Assembly (NCBI GenBank): GCA_947177175.1
Contig: CAMWTK010000012.1
Location: forward strand, 1-47,531
Length of the DNA stretch: 47,531 nt
Origin: an uncultured Treponema sp.
GTDB taxonomy: Bacteria; Spirochaetota; Spirochaetia; Treponematales; Treponemataceae
Reading direction: 5' to 3'
In this document: positions 1 through 6,867 of the stretch, piece by piece
Position numbering within the stretch: position 1 is the stretch's first letter
How the letters are laid out: every line of letters starts with the position of its first letter
The notes under the pieces: model-generated
Told to the model about the DNA's origin: nothing
Database searches by the model: none
What the model saw: the letters and a program-made list of their open reading frames with translations, nothing else
Position numbers and translations under genes: made by a program

Positions 1-36
1 GCGTTCGTTCTGAGCCAGGATCAAACTCTCCATGAT
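1..36 (-). rRNA. rrs: 16S ribosomal RNA, 5' end (partial)
   Basis: The reverse complement of positions 10-29 is the universal bacterial 16S 5' sequence (AGAGTTTGATCCTGGCTCAG). It continues into GAACGAACGC at the window edge, so the gene runs leftward out of the window. The mature 5' end is estimated near 36 by counting back to E. coli position 1; the exact processing site is not visible. Confidence 0.97.
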
Positions 37-178
37 CCTTCCTGCGCCCCGAGGGGCACAGTATTTTCTTCTTCTCTCGCTGCCGTCCGTGCTTCCCGGA
101 GAGCTTCCGCCCCCCGGTCCTCTTCCCCTTCCCTCGTCTCGTCTCAAAGACCTGCCCGTCCGCCTCCCGACGGCGGGT
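37..178 (-). other. 16S leader region
   Basis: GC-rich untranslated leader between the promoter and 16S. It contains several short hairpins, for example GCCCC-GA-GGGGC near 47-58 and a CCGTC/GACGG pair near 155-175. These are typical of rRNA processing stems. I see no credible coding sequence in it. Confidence 0.6.
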
Positions 179-185
179 AAGAATG

Positions 186-215
186 ACTATATCACCACTA
201 GACACCTCTTGTCAA
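186..215 (-). promoter_or_regulatory. rRNA operon promoter with A-tract UP-like element
   Basis: On the minus strand there is a perfect -35 TTGACA (215-210), an 18-nt spacer and -10 TATAGT (191-186). The 30-40 nt upstream (216-253) is rich in A/T tracts, like an UP element, and overlaps the 3' end of pgsA. Transcription would start near 179, giving a leader of about 140 nt before 16S. TCTTTGAGA in that leader (about 151-142) resembles a boxA antitermination site, but this is weak. Confidence 0.85.
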
Positions 216-244
216 TACCGCAAACAAATATTTTTCACTTTTTT

Positions 245-856
245 TTACAAATCTTTTTTCAAAATCGACGCGAAAATCCGCAGATAGTCGATGAATGAAA
301 GATAACTGAGTACCAAACAGATTGAAAACAATACGACCGCCGCCGTATGCAGTTCAGCGCCGTAGCCGCCAAGACCATACCCCAAGCGGAGCGCACTTTC
401 CACGGCAAGCGCGAAAAAGCCCGAGGCGATATACGATACGGTCTTGAGCTTGCCGCCCTTGCGCGCCGCAATCGCCACGCCCTGTTTTGAGGCAATCATG
501 CGTAAAAAATTCATGCTCAGCTCGCGGTACAAAATCAGCACGAAGATAAGCGGGGGCATATATCCGCCGAAAATGCGGTTTACGGAAGTCATGGCACAAA
601 GGAACACTGTCAGATTGAGCATGACATCCGCAAAAGGATCGAAAAGCTTGCCGAAGTCGCCGACCTCGCCGCGTTTGCGCGCATAGTAGCCGTCAAAAAA
701 ATCGGTCAGCTCAAAAATAATGAGCAACGGAATCATGCTATATGCGGAAATCTGCTGCAACAGCACGCTGCCCGTCCAAATCGGAATAGAATAGATAAGG
801 AAAAAAACGGGGGCGAAACAGACGCGCATTAACGTAAACTTATTGGAAAGTTTCAT
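245..856 (-). CDS. pgsA: CDP-alcohol phosphatidyltransferase, probable CDP-diacylglycerol-glycerol-3-phosphate 3-phosphatidyltransferase
   Basis: 203-residue membrane protein. It carries the complete CDP-alcohol phosphotransferase motif: D52, D55, G56, A59, R60, G69, D73 and D77 in the D-x2-DG-x2-AR-x8-G-x3-D-x3-D pattern. Several hydrophobic segments surround the motif. Family members of this length transfer a phosphatidyl group from CDP-diacylglycerol to glycerol-3-phosphate in the inner membrane, the first committed step to phosphatidylglycerol. PgsA is inferred from length and the N-terminal MKLSNKFTLMR context; a related CDP-alcohol substrate cannot be excluded. It lies downstream of a cytidylate-kinase-like gene on the same strand. 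The ATG has no Shine-Dalgarno and sits 7 nt after a -10 motif. Confidence 0.88.
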   Translation of the reverse strand: MKLSNKFTLMRVCFAPVFFLIYSIPIWTGSVLLQQISAYSMIPLLIIFELTDFFDGYYARKRGEVGDFGKLFDPFADVMLNLTVFLCAMTSVNRIFGGYMPPLIFVLILYRELSMNFLRMIASKQGVAIAARKGGKLKTVSYIASGFFALAVESALRLGYGLGGYGAELHTAAVVLFSICLVLSYLSFIDYLRIFASILKKDL

Positions 857-863
857 ATTCTCT

Positions 864-892
864 AGTATCTAAAATCACGGGCAAGAAGTCAA
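864..892 (-). promoter_or_regulatory. pgsA promoter, predicted leaderless transcript
   Basis: Minus strand -35 TTGACT (892-887), 17-nt spacer, -10 GATACT (869-864). Only 7 nt (863-857) separate the -10 from the ATG at 856, so initiation would fall at or next to the start codon. Confidence 0.6.
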
Positions 893-896
893 GAGC

Positions 897-935
897 AAAA
901 TGCCCCGCACGGAGCGGCTGAAAAATCAGTGCGGG
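897..935 (-). terminator. weak terminator-like hairpin
   Basis: Arms CCCGCAC and GTGCGGG (904-910 and 929-935) flank an 18-nt loop at the 3' end of the kinase-like gene. On the minus strand it is followed by GGCATTTTGC. The U-tract is short and the upstream arm overlaps the last codons, so activity is uncertain. Confidence 0.35.
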
Positions 936-1750
936 TACGCCTTGAAATCCTGCACCACGCTGATAGCACTCTCCACGGTATAGCCGGGAAGCTCGCTCGA
1001 AGCAATCGCCATGGCGCGATCCACGATTGCGGTGGAATCGGCAATGCCCTGCAAGGTGACTTTTTTGTCCTTAATGCCGGCGCGCAGAAAACTGATGTTA
1101 AGATGGTAATCAAAGACGAGCATATTGACGATACGCTGCCCGATGAGCAAATCGTCCACGCGCCGCTGACCGGCCGTCTCTTTTTCGGGCGTTATGGTGG
1201 ACTTGACGGTCTCCGCAATCATCACGGCGGCACTCTCAACGTCGAGCATTCCGGTGTTAATCACGAGATGAAACAGCGCCGGATTAGTGCTGTCGTAATT
1301 GAAAAAACTTTTGTGAAAGCCGAGCCGGTTTGAATCGCTCTCCTGAATGCGCTTGAGTGCCTGCCGGTCGTTCCAATTAAACTCGCGCTTGAGCCGCTCA
1401 AGGCGGATTTCGTCGGGCGCAATAAAACGGAACGCAAGGTGATTGGGCAAATCTTCCAGAATGATGAACGAACCGCGACCGATAAGGATGACATTTCCGT
1501 CCGCGGCGTTTTCCAGAATGGCAGTCTGCAAATAGTCCAGATATTCGTCGCGGTCTTTGGTGAGCGACGCGAAGAATCCAGGCTTTTTCTCATCGTACCG
1601 GCGCAATTTTTCGGCAGGAAAGCCAAGTTCGACGATGCGCCGCTCGATGTCGGTGCGGGTGACAAAACGGTAGCCGATTTTTGCCGCAGTCGCGGCGGCA
1701 ATCTCATCGCCAAACGCGGCGACTTGCCGGGAAATCGTCAAAACTGCCAT
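926..1750 (-). CDS. cytidylate kinase-like family protein with C-terminal BON-like region
   Basis: 274 residues from the ATG at 1750. A GTG two codons upstream overlaps the Shine-Dalgarno AAGGGGG and is less likely. The N-terminus (AVLTISRQVAAFGDEIAAATA) has the SRQ/G-x-E-I pattern of the cytidylate-kinase-like family. It is followed by R/D-rich segments such as ERLKREFNWNDRQALKRIQESD near 125-145, which resemble the LID and NMP-binding parts of this family. About 70 C-terminal residues contain VTLQGIADSTAIVDRAMAIA, reminiscent of a BON domain, which binds membranes or ligands. The family phosphorylates CMP/dCMP or unknown nucleotides; the substrate here is not determined. It is divergent from the NUDIX gene, sharing a short intergenic region. 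Confidence 0.8.
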   Translation of the reverse strand: MAVLTISRQVAAFGDEIAAATAAKIGYRFVTRTDIERRIVELGFPAEKLRRYDEKKPGFFASLTKDRDEYLDYLQTAILENAADGNVILIGRGSFIILEDLPNHLAFRFIAPDEIRLERLKREFNWNDRQALKRIQESDSNRLGFHKSFFNYDSTNPALFHLVINTGMLDVESAAVMIAETVKSTITPEKETAGQRRVDDLLIGQRIVNMLVFDYHLNISFLRAGIKDKKVTLQGIADSTAIVDRAMAIASSELPGYTVESAISVVQDFKAYPH

Positions 1751-1767
1751 ACGCACCCCCTTGAGAC

Positions 1768-1796
1768 TTGCCAGTATCGGATTTTGGATTTATGCT
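1768..1796 (+). promoter_or_regulatory. promoter of NUDIX gene
   Basis: -35 TTGCCA (1768-1773), 17-nt spacer, -10 TATGCT (1791-1796). The predicted leader of about 53 nt contains a GGCAGA/TCTGCC hairpin (about 1819-1840) just before the ribosome binding site. Confidence 0.55.
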
Positions 1797-1855
1797 GTCT
1801 CTATCATAAAACGAAATCGGCAGAAAGTAAAGGTCTGCCTTGCGAGGTACATGAA

Positions 1856-2413
1856 ATGACACCGACGGACGACGAAAAACTGACCTGGACGCGCGGGAAA
1901 AAAACGACGCTCCTCAAAACTCCCGTGCTAGACGTGACGACCATTGAATCGACGGCGAGCGACGGGCTGAAAGGCGACTACATCGTCATGGACGCGCCTG
2001 ACTGGGTGATCGTCATTCCCGACGCGGGCGACACGTTCCTGCTCGTCAAACAATGGCGACACGGCGAGAACGCGCTGAGCATTGAATTTCCGGGCGGCGT
2101 GATTGAGCGCGACGAAACGCCCGAACAGGCGGCGGCGCGCGAACTGGCAGAGGAAACGGGATTTGCAGCGGGAAAACTGATTAAACTGGGCGCGATGAAT
2201 CCGAACCCTGCGCTGATGAGCAACCACGTGCACGTCTTTGTCGCGACCGACCTGCGACCGGCGGGCGGACAGCATTTGGACGAAGACGAATACGTGCAGT
2301 ATTTTGAACTTCCCAAGCAGGAAGTCTACGCAAACATGGGAACGAAAGCATTTCCGCACGCGCTGATGTCAGCAGGGCTGTCGCTGTACCGGGAATACCT
2401 CGCGCACCGATAA
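1856..2413 (+). CDS. NUDIX hydrolase, ADP-ribose pyrophosphatase type
   Basis: 185 residues. The start is the ATG preceded by GAGG at 1843-1846, although the frame stays open much further upstream across the divergent gene. A complete Nudix box (G-x5-E-x7-REL-x-EE-x-G) spans G81 to G102, with E96, E99 and E100 as metal ligands. Before it lie FLLVKQWRHG and EFPGG, the usual Q-x-R and E-x-P-G-G signatures of ADP-sugar pyrophosphatases. Family members cleave ADP-ribose or similar nucleoside diphosphate sugars in the cytosol; the exact substrate cannot be read from sequence. It converges on the LysM gene and shares the hairpin at 2412-2435. Confidence 0.9.
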   Translation: MTPTDDEKLTWTRGKKTTLLKTPVLDVTTIESTASDGLKGDYIVMDAPDWVIVIPDAGDTFLLVKQWRHGENALSIEFPGGVIERDETPEQAAARELAEETGFAAGKLIKLGAMNPNPALMSNHVHVFVATDLRPAGGQHLDEDEYVQYFELPKQEVYANMGTKAFPHALMSAGLSLYREYLAHR

Positions 2414-2435
2414 AAAATCCCGCGCGGGGCGGGAT
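2412..2435 (-). terminator. rho-independent terminator
   Basis: Stem ATCCCGC (2417-2423) and GCGGGAT (2429-2435) with a 5-nt loop. On the minus strand it is followed by a run of T residues (A-run 2412-2417). It terminates the leftward envelope-protein pair and could also fold at the end of the NUDIX mRNA. Confidence 0.75.
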
Positions 2436-2441
2436 ATATCC

Positions 2442-3143
2442 TTAGCGGTTGGCGTTGTACGGCTCGTAACTTTTTGCGGGATTATACGTGCCTTCCCGGA
2501 ATTCTCCCGTAATGCTCGGGATTTTCATTTTCATGCCGGGCAAAATCAAGTTAGGGTCGGACGGGCGCGGCATGTTCTGCTTGTTCTCTGCGTCTTGATA
2601 CAAATTCTCCCACAACAGCGGATTATTGTACACATAGGCGCGGCCGGAAATATTCCAGTAGCAGTCTTTGGTGTCTGCCCAGGGACGAACCACATAGAAT
2701 TCGGGGAGTGGCGTAATCTCACGGACATCGGCAAGCGCGGCAAGCACCTGATTCGCGTAGGCAGTCGCCGCCGCGTAATCTTCGCCGTCGTAAGATTCCT
2801 GCGCGGTCGCATACGCCTGCTGTGCGGCGGTGAACGCCATCGGAAAATTCCGGTCCGCATGAATCGACTTGGCGTAGTCCAGCCGTTTCGACGCATCTTT
2901 CATCGCCTTGTCGCAATCGGTCTTGGCAAGCATTTTCTTGATGTACGCTTCGGAGAGCGCGGCATTCTCTTCTGCCTTGGCGGCATATTCTTCGGCAAGC
3001 GCGTATTCACCCGCGTCCAACGCCTGCTCCGCCTTTTTTGTGTATTCGTCGGCGAGTTTTTGGTACGTATTGTTTTTGTAGCTCGCGGCGAACACGAACG
3101 ACGCGGCAAACAGCACCGCAAGGGTTATCAGCACTTTTTTCAT
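2442..3143 (-). CDS. exported coiled-coil protein with C-terminal LysM-like domain
   Basis: 233 residues. A clear signal peptide (MKKVLITLAVLFAASFVFAA) is followed by an Ala/Glu/Tyr-rich helical region (about 25-140) with TPR/coiled-coil character. The C-terminal part (about 150-215) reads FYVVRPWADTKDCYWNISG...NNPLLWENLYQDAEN...NLILPGMKMKIP. This pattern (Y-V-V, W-I, NP-W-LY, I-PG-L-IP) is that of spirochaetal LysM-like peptidoglycan-binding domains. A periplasmic, cell-wall-associated role is inferred. Its ATG overlaps the stop of the upstream lipoprotein gene in an ATGA, so the two are probably translationally coupled. Confidence 0.8.
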   Translation of the reverse strand: MKKVLITLAVLFAASFVFAASYKNNTYQKLADEYTKKAEQALDAGEYALAEEYAAKAEENAALSEAYIKKMLAKTDCDKAMKDASKRLDYAKSIHADRNFPMAFTAAQQAYATAQESYDGEDYAAATAYANQVLAALADVREITPLPEFYVVRPWADTKDCYWNISGRAYVYNNPLLWENLYQDAENKQNMPRPSDPNLILPGMKMKIPSITGEFREGTYNPAKSYEPYNANR

Positions 3144-4210
3144 TTTTTGTCTCCATTTAGTGCCGAATCAATCAGATTTTCGACCGCATTGTCAAAAATC
3201 TCTTCGGCAGCGATTGCGGCAGCGGCGGCAGATTCAGCAGCCTGCGCGGTCGCCCCTTCGCTCACGTCAATAACCGCGTCGTCGGGATTTGCCCACTCAT
3301 CCTCTTCGAGCAACACGGCGTTTTCGTCCTCAATGCCCTGCACGTTCCCGGAAATCGGGGCGATTTCGTCCGCGTCGGCGGCATAATTCGCGCTGTCGGC
3401 GGCACGTTGCTTTGCGCGCGCAATGGCGGCTTGGGCGGCGGCGCGGGCGGCAGAGACTGTCTCGTACAAACCGCTGAACGTCTCTTTTGCCGATTTGTAG
3501 CCCTCATAAGCCGCCTCAATGCTTTTGGTCACATAATTGCTGTCCGCCCGTTTGAACGCATCGGCGGCTTGCCCGTAGGTTTCTTTCTGCGATACGCCGG
3601 CTTTTACGCTGTCCGCCATTTTTTTTGCGTCAAGCGCGGCGGCGCGTTCTTTTCCCGCAAGCGCGACAAATCCTTTGTTCAGCAGCAATTTGTACGATTC
3701 ATACGCGGCACGGGCATCAACCAACTGCGCCGCGCCCGTATCGTCCTGCGCGAATTTATCCAGCGCGGCGGCACCCGCGTCATACGCGGCTTTGTCGAAC
3801 GCAGAAAAATCCATGTCATCGGCACGTTTCCTCATGCGCTGGGCTTCAGCGGCGGCGGCAAGCGCCTCGTAGCGGGCGATGACATCGTTGATGTCGGCAG
3901 AAAAGTCAGTGTCCGGGTACGCTTCCGTATCTTTTTTGACCCGATCGCCCCGCGCATCTGCGTCGGCAAATTCTTTGGGATAGTACGATTTTGCGTCGGC
4001 TTCGACCGCCTTCTCACGCGCCGCGTCCAGTTTTTCCAGCAAAGCCTGATTGGCGGCAGAAAAATCCGACGACGGTTCCGGCTCAGGCTCAGGTTCTGGC
4101 GTTGGCTCGACAACCGGCTCGGGCTGCGGTTCCGGCGCGACTTCGGTAGACTTACACGCGACAAACGCCGCCACGGCGCACAGCAACGCCACGATTCGTA
4201 TAATCTTCAC
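3140..4210 (-). CDS. putative lipoprotein, proline/glutamate-rich then alanine-rich coiled coil
   Basis: 356 residues if started at the GTG at 4210, which has GGGAGG 6-7 nt upstream; an ATG ten codons earlier lacks a ribosome site and would disrupt the signal. The N-terminus is a lipoprotein signal ending AAFVAC (lipobox, Cys near 19). A Pro-Glu repeat stretch (PEPEPEPEP) follows, of the kind that spans the periplasm, then a long Ala/Lys/Asp-rich helical domain. It resembles spirochaetal envelope lipoproteins of unknown function. It is the first gene of a two-gene unit with the LysM-like protein, suggesting a joint role at the cell wall. Confidence 0.75.
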   Translation of the reverse strand: MKIIRIVALLCAVAAFVACKSTEVAPEPQPEPVVEPTPEPEPEPEPSSDFSAANQALLEKLDAAREKAVEADAKSYYPKEFADADARGDRVKKDTEAYPDTDFSADINDVIARYEALAAAAEAQRMRKRADDMDFSAFDKAAYDAGAAALDKFAQDDTGAAQLVDARAAYESYKLLLNKGFVALAGKERAAALDAKKMADSVKAGVSQKETYGQAADAFKRADSNYVTKSIEAAYEGYKSAKETFSGLYETVSAARAAAQAAIARAKQRAADSANYAADADEIAPISGNVQGIEDENAVLLEEDEWANPDDAVIDVSEGATAQAAESAAAAAIAAEEIFDNAVENLIDSALNGDKK

Positions 4211-4289
4211 TCGTTCCTCCCAAAAGTTGAAAAAACTCACGTATTATCTACAATCATAAAGCATAAAGCCGTTGTGCGCAACAATGTTC

Positions 4290-4319
4290 TTGGCAAATTT
4301 TTGAAATACGGCATATAAT
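4290..4319 (+). promoter_or_regulatory. promoter of ydbC-like gene
   Basis: -35 TTGGCA (4290-4295), 18-nt spacer, consensus -10 TATAAT (4314-4319). The leader is about 27 nt and carries AAGGAG 7-8 nt before the ATG at 4353. Confidence 0.8.
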
Positions 4320-4352
4320 GAAAAAACAGAGATTTTCGGCAAGGAGTGTTTT

Positions 4353-4580
4353 ATGGCAGATGATTTCAGTTTTTCGATAGAAAAATCGCTCGGCGTGATT
4401 TCCGAAGGCAAGGGCGGATGGAACTTGGAGCTGAACAAAGTGTCCTGGGGCGGCAGACCCGCAAAATACGACATCCGCTCCTGGTCGCCCGACCACCAGA
4501 AAATGGGAAAAGGTGTTACGCTCACCAAAGAGGACTTGGAGTCGCTCAGGCACCTGCTCGCGGACGCGCCGCTCGACTGA
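4353..4580 (+). CDS. YdbC/PC4-family ssDNA-binding protein
   Basis: 75 residues, MADDFSFSIEKSLGVISEGK... with the motifs ELNKVSWGGRPAKYDIRSW and GKGVTLTKEDLESL. These match the bacterial YdbC family, which has the fold of the eukaryotic coactivator PC4 and binds single-stranded nucleic acid as a dimer. A role in transcription or DNA metabolism is inferred from the family only. It has its own consensus promoter and strong Shine-Dalgarno, suggesting good expression. It converges on rpoN with a 6-nt gap. Confidence 0.9.
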   Translation: MADDFSFSIEKSLGVISEGKGGWNLELNKVSWGGRPAKYDIRSWSPDHQKMGKGVTLTKEDLESLRHLLADAPLD

Positions 4581-4586
4581 GCACCG

Positions 4587-6119
4587 CTAGCGTTCGTATG
4601 ACGAATTGATATGCAGCTCCGCGCGGTATTTTGCCACCGTCCGGCGCGCAACGGCGATTCCTTTTGCCGCAAGCGCGTCCGCGATTTTTTGGTCGCTCAG
4701 CGGCTTTTTATCGTCTTTATGCGCGCGCAGCAACTGCGCGATTTCATACTTGACGGCCGCCTTTGAATGCGCCGCCCCGTCGCGTTCTGCCTGCGCCGTC
4801 TGCTCCGCGCCGCCGACCGCGTTCGTAAAAAAATAGCCGATCGCAAACAATCCCCACTCGCACTGCAAGAATTTTCCGTTTGCCATGCGCGAAACAGTCG
4901 CCTCATGCACGCCAAGCGACTCGGCGACATCTTTTTGCCGCAATGGCACCAGAAACCGCGGTCCTTCGCAAAAAAAACGCGCCTGCCGCCGCACGATTTC
5001 CGCGACCGCCTTGGCAATCGTCGCTTCCCGGAACTGCACGCTTTCGATAAACACGTTCGCTTCACGCACGGAATCCTGCACGAAGCGGCGTTCGGCCTTC
5101 TGCCGCTCGTCCTGCGGCTTTTCGCCCTGCGCGGTGAACGCGGTGAATTCTTTTGAGACGGCAAGCCGCGGCACGGCATCCCGCGCGAGCGTCACCTTGA
5201 ACGAACACGTGTCCGCCGCCACAATGCCGTTCGCCTCGTCCGCTTCCGCCGGCGGGATTTTCTCCACGAACACGTCGGGGGCGATGAACTGCGCCCGCTC
5301 CGTGCCGAAATTGCGCGCCGGGTACGGGTCGAGCGTACGGATATAGGCAATCGCCTCGGCGATGTCGGCTTCGGAATACTGCGCCGCGCCCGGCTGCGTT
5401 TCGCCGCCGAACGACAATGCCGCGCTGTCCCGCACGAGCGATTCGATTTTTTTCGCAACCCGCGCCGCCTGCGGCGGATTCAGCACGTCAAGATGTCCGT
5501 CCAGTATGAACAGCGCGGCCGGGGGCGCGTCGCCACGGACAGCCGCCTGCACCAACAGGCTTTCCTCCACGCCGGACGTGCACGTCCCGATCGGGTCGAG
5601 CGCGCGGATCGTCTCCATGCACGACTGCAACAACGCCGCCGTGTGCGCCGGATTGTCCTTGTCCAGCAGCGAGACGGGCGCGAGCAGGTGAAATCCCCGC
5701 GAGTCAAGGTTGCGGATAAGACGAAGCCCCACGACCGTCTCCGCGTCCGTGTGCCGCACGCTGTTGAACTGCCGCTCCAAATGCTCCTGCAATGTCTCCC
5801 GCTCGTCGGCACAGCTTTCCAACGCCGCCTGAAACGTATCGCTCGCCAGCTCTCCGGCCGCCGTCGCCGCCCCATACCGCGTGTTGTCGGAAAAATGGCT
5901 CTGCCGCTCCCGCGCCGTCTTCGCGCCCGCCGCAAGGCTGTCGCGCACAATCTCCAGCGCGGGGTTCTTTGCCGCCTGCGCGTAGATTTCGTCGCGCAAA
6001 TCGACGCTTGCCAGCGCGAGCACGTTGAGCGACATAATCTGCTGCTGGCTCATGCGCTGCTGCTGCGCCTGCACGGCGCGCGCGGAAAGTCTCATCCCCT
6101 GCGAAAACGGTTCGCCCAT
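4587..6119 (-). CDS. rpoN: RNA polymerase sigma-54 factor
   Basis: 510 residues from the ATG at 6119; the open frame continues 49 codons upstream through a hairpin repeat but without family similarity. The N-terminal region I (RMSQQQIMSLNVLALASVDL...AAKNPALEI) is the Gln/Leu-rich activator-interacting domain. The core-binding middle and the helix-turn-helix (ESLGVHEATVSRMANGKFLQ) follow. The C-terminal RpoN box VARRTVAKYR lies near 490-499 and recognises the -24 element. Sigma-54 directs activator-dependent transcription. No enhancer-binding activator is encoded in the window. The start lies 6 nt after an extended -10 and has no Shine-Dalgarno. Confidence 0.95.
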   Translation of the reverse strand: MGEPFSQGMRLSARAVQAQQQRMSQQQIMSLNVLALASVDLRDEIYAQAAKNPALEIVRDSLAAGAKTARERQSHFSDNTRYGAATAAGELASDTFQAALESCADERETLQEHLERQFNSVRHTDAETVVGLRLIRNLDSRGFHLLAPVSLLDKDNPAHTAALLQSCMETIRALDPIGTCTSGVEESLLVQAAVRGDAPPAALFILDGHLDVLNPPQAARVAKKIESLVRDSAALSFGGETQPGAAQYSEADIAEAIAYIRTLDPYPARNFGTERAQFIAPDVFVEKIPPAEADEANGIVAADTCSFKVTLARDAVPRLAVSKEFTAFTAQGEKPQDERQKAERRFVQDSVREANVFIESVQFREATIAKAVAEIVRRQARFFCEGPRFLVPLRQKDVAESLGVHEATVSRMANGKFLQCEWGLFAIGYFFTNAVGGAEQTAQAERDGAAHSKAAVKYEIAQLLRAHKDDKKPLSDQKIADALAAKGIAVARRTVAKYRAELHINSSYER

Positions 6120-6125
6120 GCTTTT

Positions 6126-6134
6126 ACTATAGCA
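6126..6134 (-). promoter_or_regulatory. rpoN extended -10 promoter, predicted leaderless
   Basis: Minus strand TGC-TATAGT (6134-6126), an extended -10. A poor -35 (TTGCCC, 19-nt spacer) overlaps the hairpin at 6136-6171. Only 6 nt separate the -10 from the ATG. Confidence 0.55.
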
Positions 6135-6135
6135 C

Positions 6136-6171
6136 AAAAAACGCCGATTTGGGCAAATCGAGCGTTTTTTT
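6136..6171. terminator. bidirectional terminator-like hairpin upstream of rpoN
   Basis: Inverted repeat CGATTT (6145-6150)/AAATCG (6155-6160), extended by AACGC/GCGTT with one bulged A. There are six A on the left and seven T on the right, so either strand would give a stem plus U-tract. It insulates rpoN from the repeat region and overlaps its predicted -35. Confidence 0.6.
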
Positions 6172-6195
6172 CCGCTTAAAAGCGGGCGAACTTTC

Positions 6196-6287
6196 TTGGA
6201 GGGAGGAAACCCCTCTACTCGGAAACGGGGGTTTCCTCCCTCCAAACCACCCACTTTCCCCAGCACCGCTTAGGGCGCTGCCCTAAG
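6196..6287. repeat. pair of large perfect hairpins (dispersed palindromic element)
   Basis: An 18-bp perfect inverted repeat (6196-6213 with 6228-6245, arms TTGGAGGGAGGAAACCCC) with a 14-nt loop is followed by CTTAGGGC-GCT-GCCCTAAG (6269-6287). No gene is present. Motifs of the second hairpin (TTAGGG...CCCTAAG followed by ACCC) recur in variant form at 21283-21375 and inside the ABC ATPase gene near 23680-23775, suggesting a dispersed element family. Confidence 0.7.
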
Positions 6288-6320
6288 AACCCGCTCCGTA
6301 AAGAAGATGATTGATCGAGC

Positions 6321-6797
6321 ATTTTTCCTCAAAATAAGGAAATCCGCCCGGAGCAAAGTCAGCCTTCCGCAAAACGAGGAAAGCCGCCCGACGCAAATCC
6401 AGCATTCCGCAAAATAAGGAAATCCGCCCGGCACAAAGTCAGCGTTCCGCAAAATGAGGATTCCCGCTTTTGGTAAAAGTCGGCTTTCCGCAGAATGAGG
6501 AAACCTGTTTTCCGCCTAGGCAACGTTCCTACAAGCGTAGAAAGCCTGTTTTTCATCTGGGCAACGTTCCTACAAACGTGGGAAACCCGCTTTTCGTTCG
6601 GGGAACGTTCCCACAAGTGTGGGAAGCCTGCCTTTCGTCCGGGGAGCGTTTCTACAAGCGTAGAAAGCATGGTTTCGTCCGGGGAGCATTTTCTACAAGC
6701 GTAGAAAGCCTGCGTTCGACCGGGGCGTTTTCTACAAATGAAGAAAGCCCGTTTTCGTTCGTAATCGTTTCTCCGCGCGGAGAAAGCCTGTTTTTTT
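6321..6797. repeat. array of about 12 degenerate ~41-nt tandem units, each a hairpin
   Basis: Gene-free stretch composed of units of 39-43 nt. The best-conserved units begin at 6608, 6649 and 6690, exactly 41 nt apart. Each opens with an inverted repeat such as TTTCTAC-AAGC-GTAGAAA (6649-6666), TTCCCAC-AAGT-GTGGGAA (6608-6625) or TTTCTCCG-CG-CGGAGAAA (6768-6785). The arms change together between units, so pairing is preserved while sequence is not. Open frames through it are by-products of the repeats and match no protein I know. Confidence 0.85.
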
Positions 6798-6799
6798 CT

Positions 6800-6829
6800 T
6801 TGCCGACTGGCGGGGTTGTGCGGTATACT
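6800..6829 (+). promoter_or_regulatory. promoter of DUF1015 gene
   Basis: -35 TTGCCG (6800-6805), 18-nt spacer, -10 TATACT (6824-6829), directly after the last repeat unit. The leader contains a small ACGAC/GTCGT hairpin and GAGGAG before the ATG at 6868. Confidence 0.6.
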
Positions 6830-6867
6830 GAGGTGAGACGACGGGAACGGTCGTTGAGGAGCAAAGC

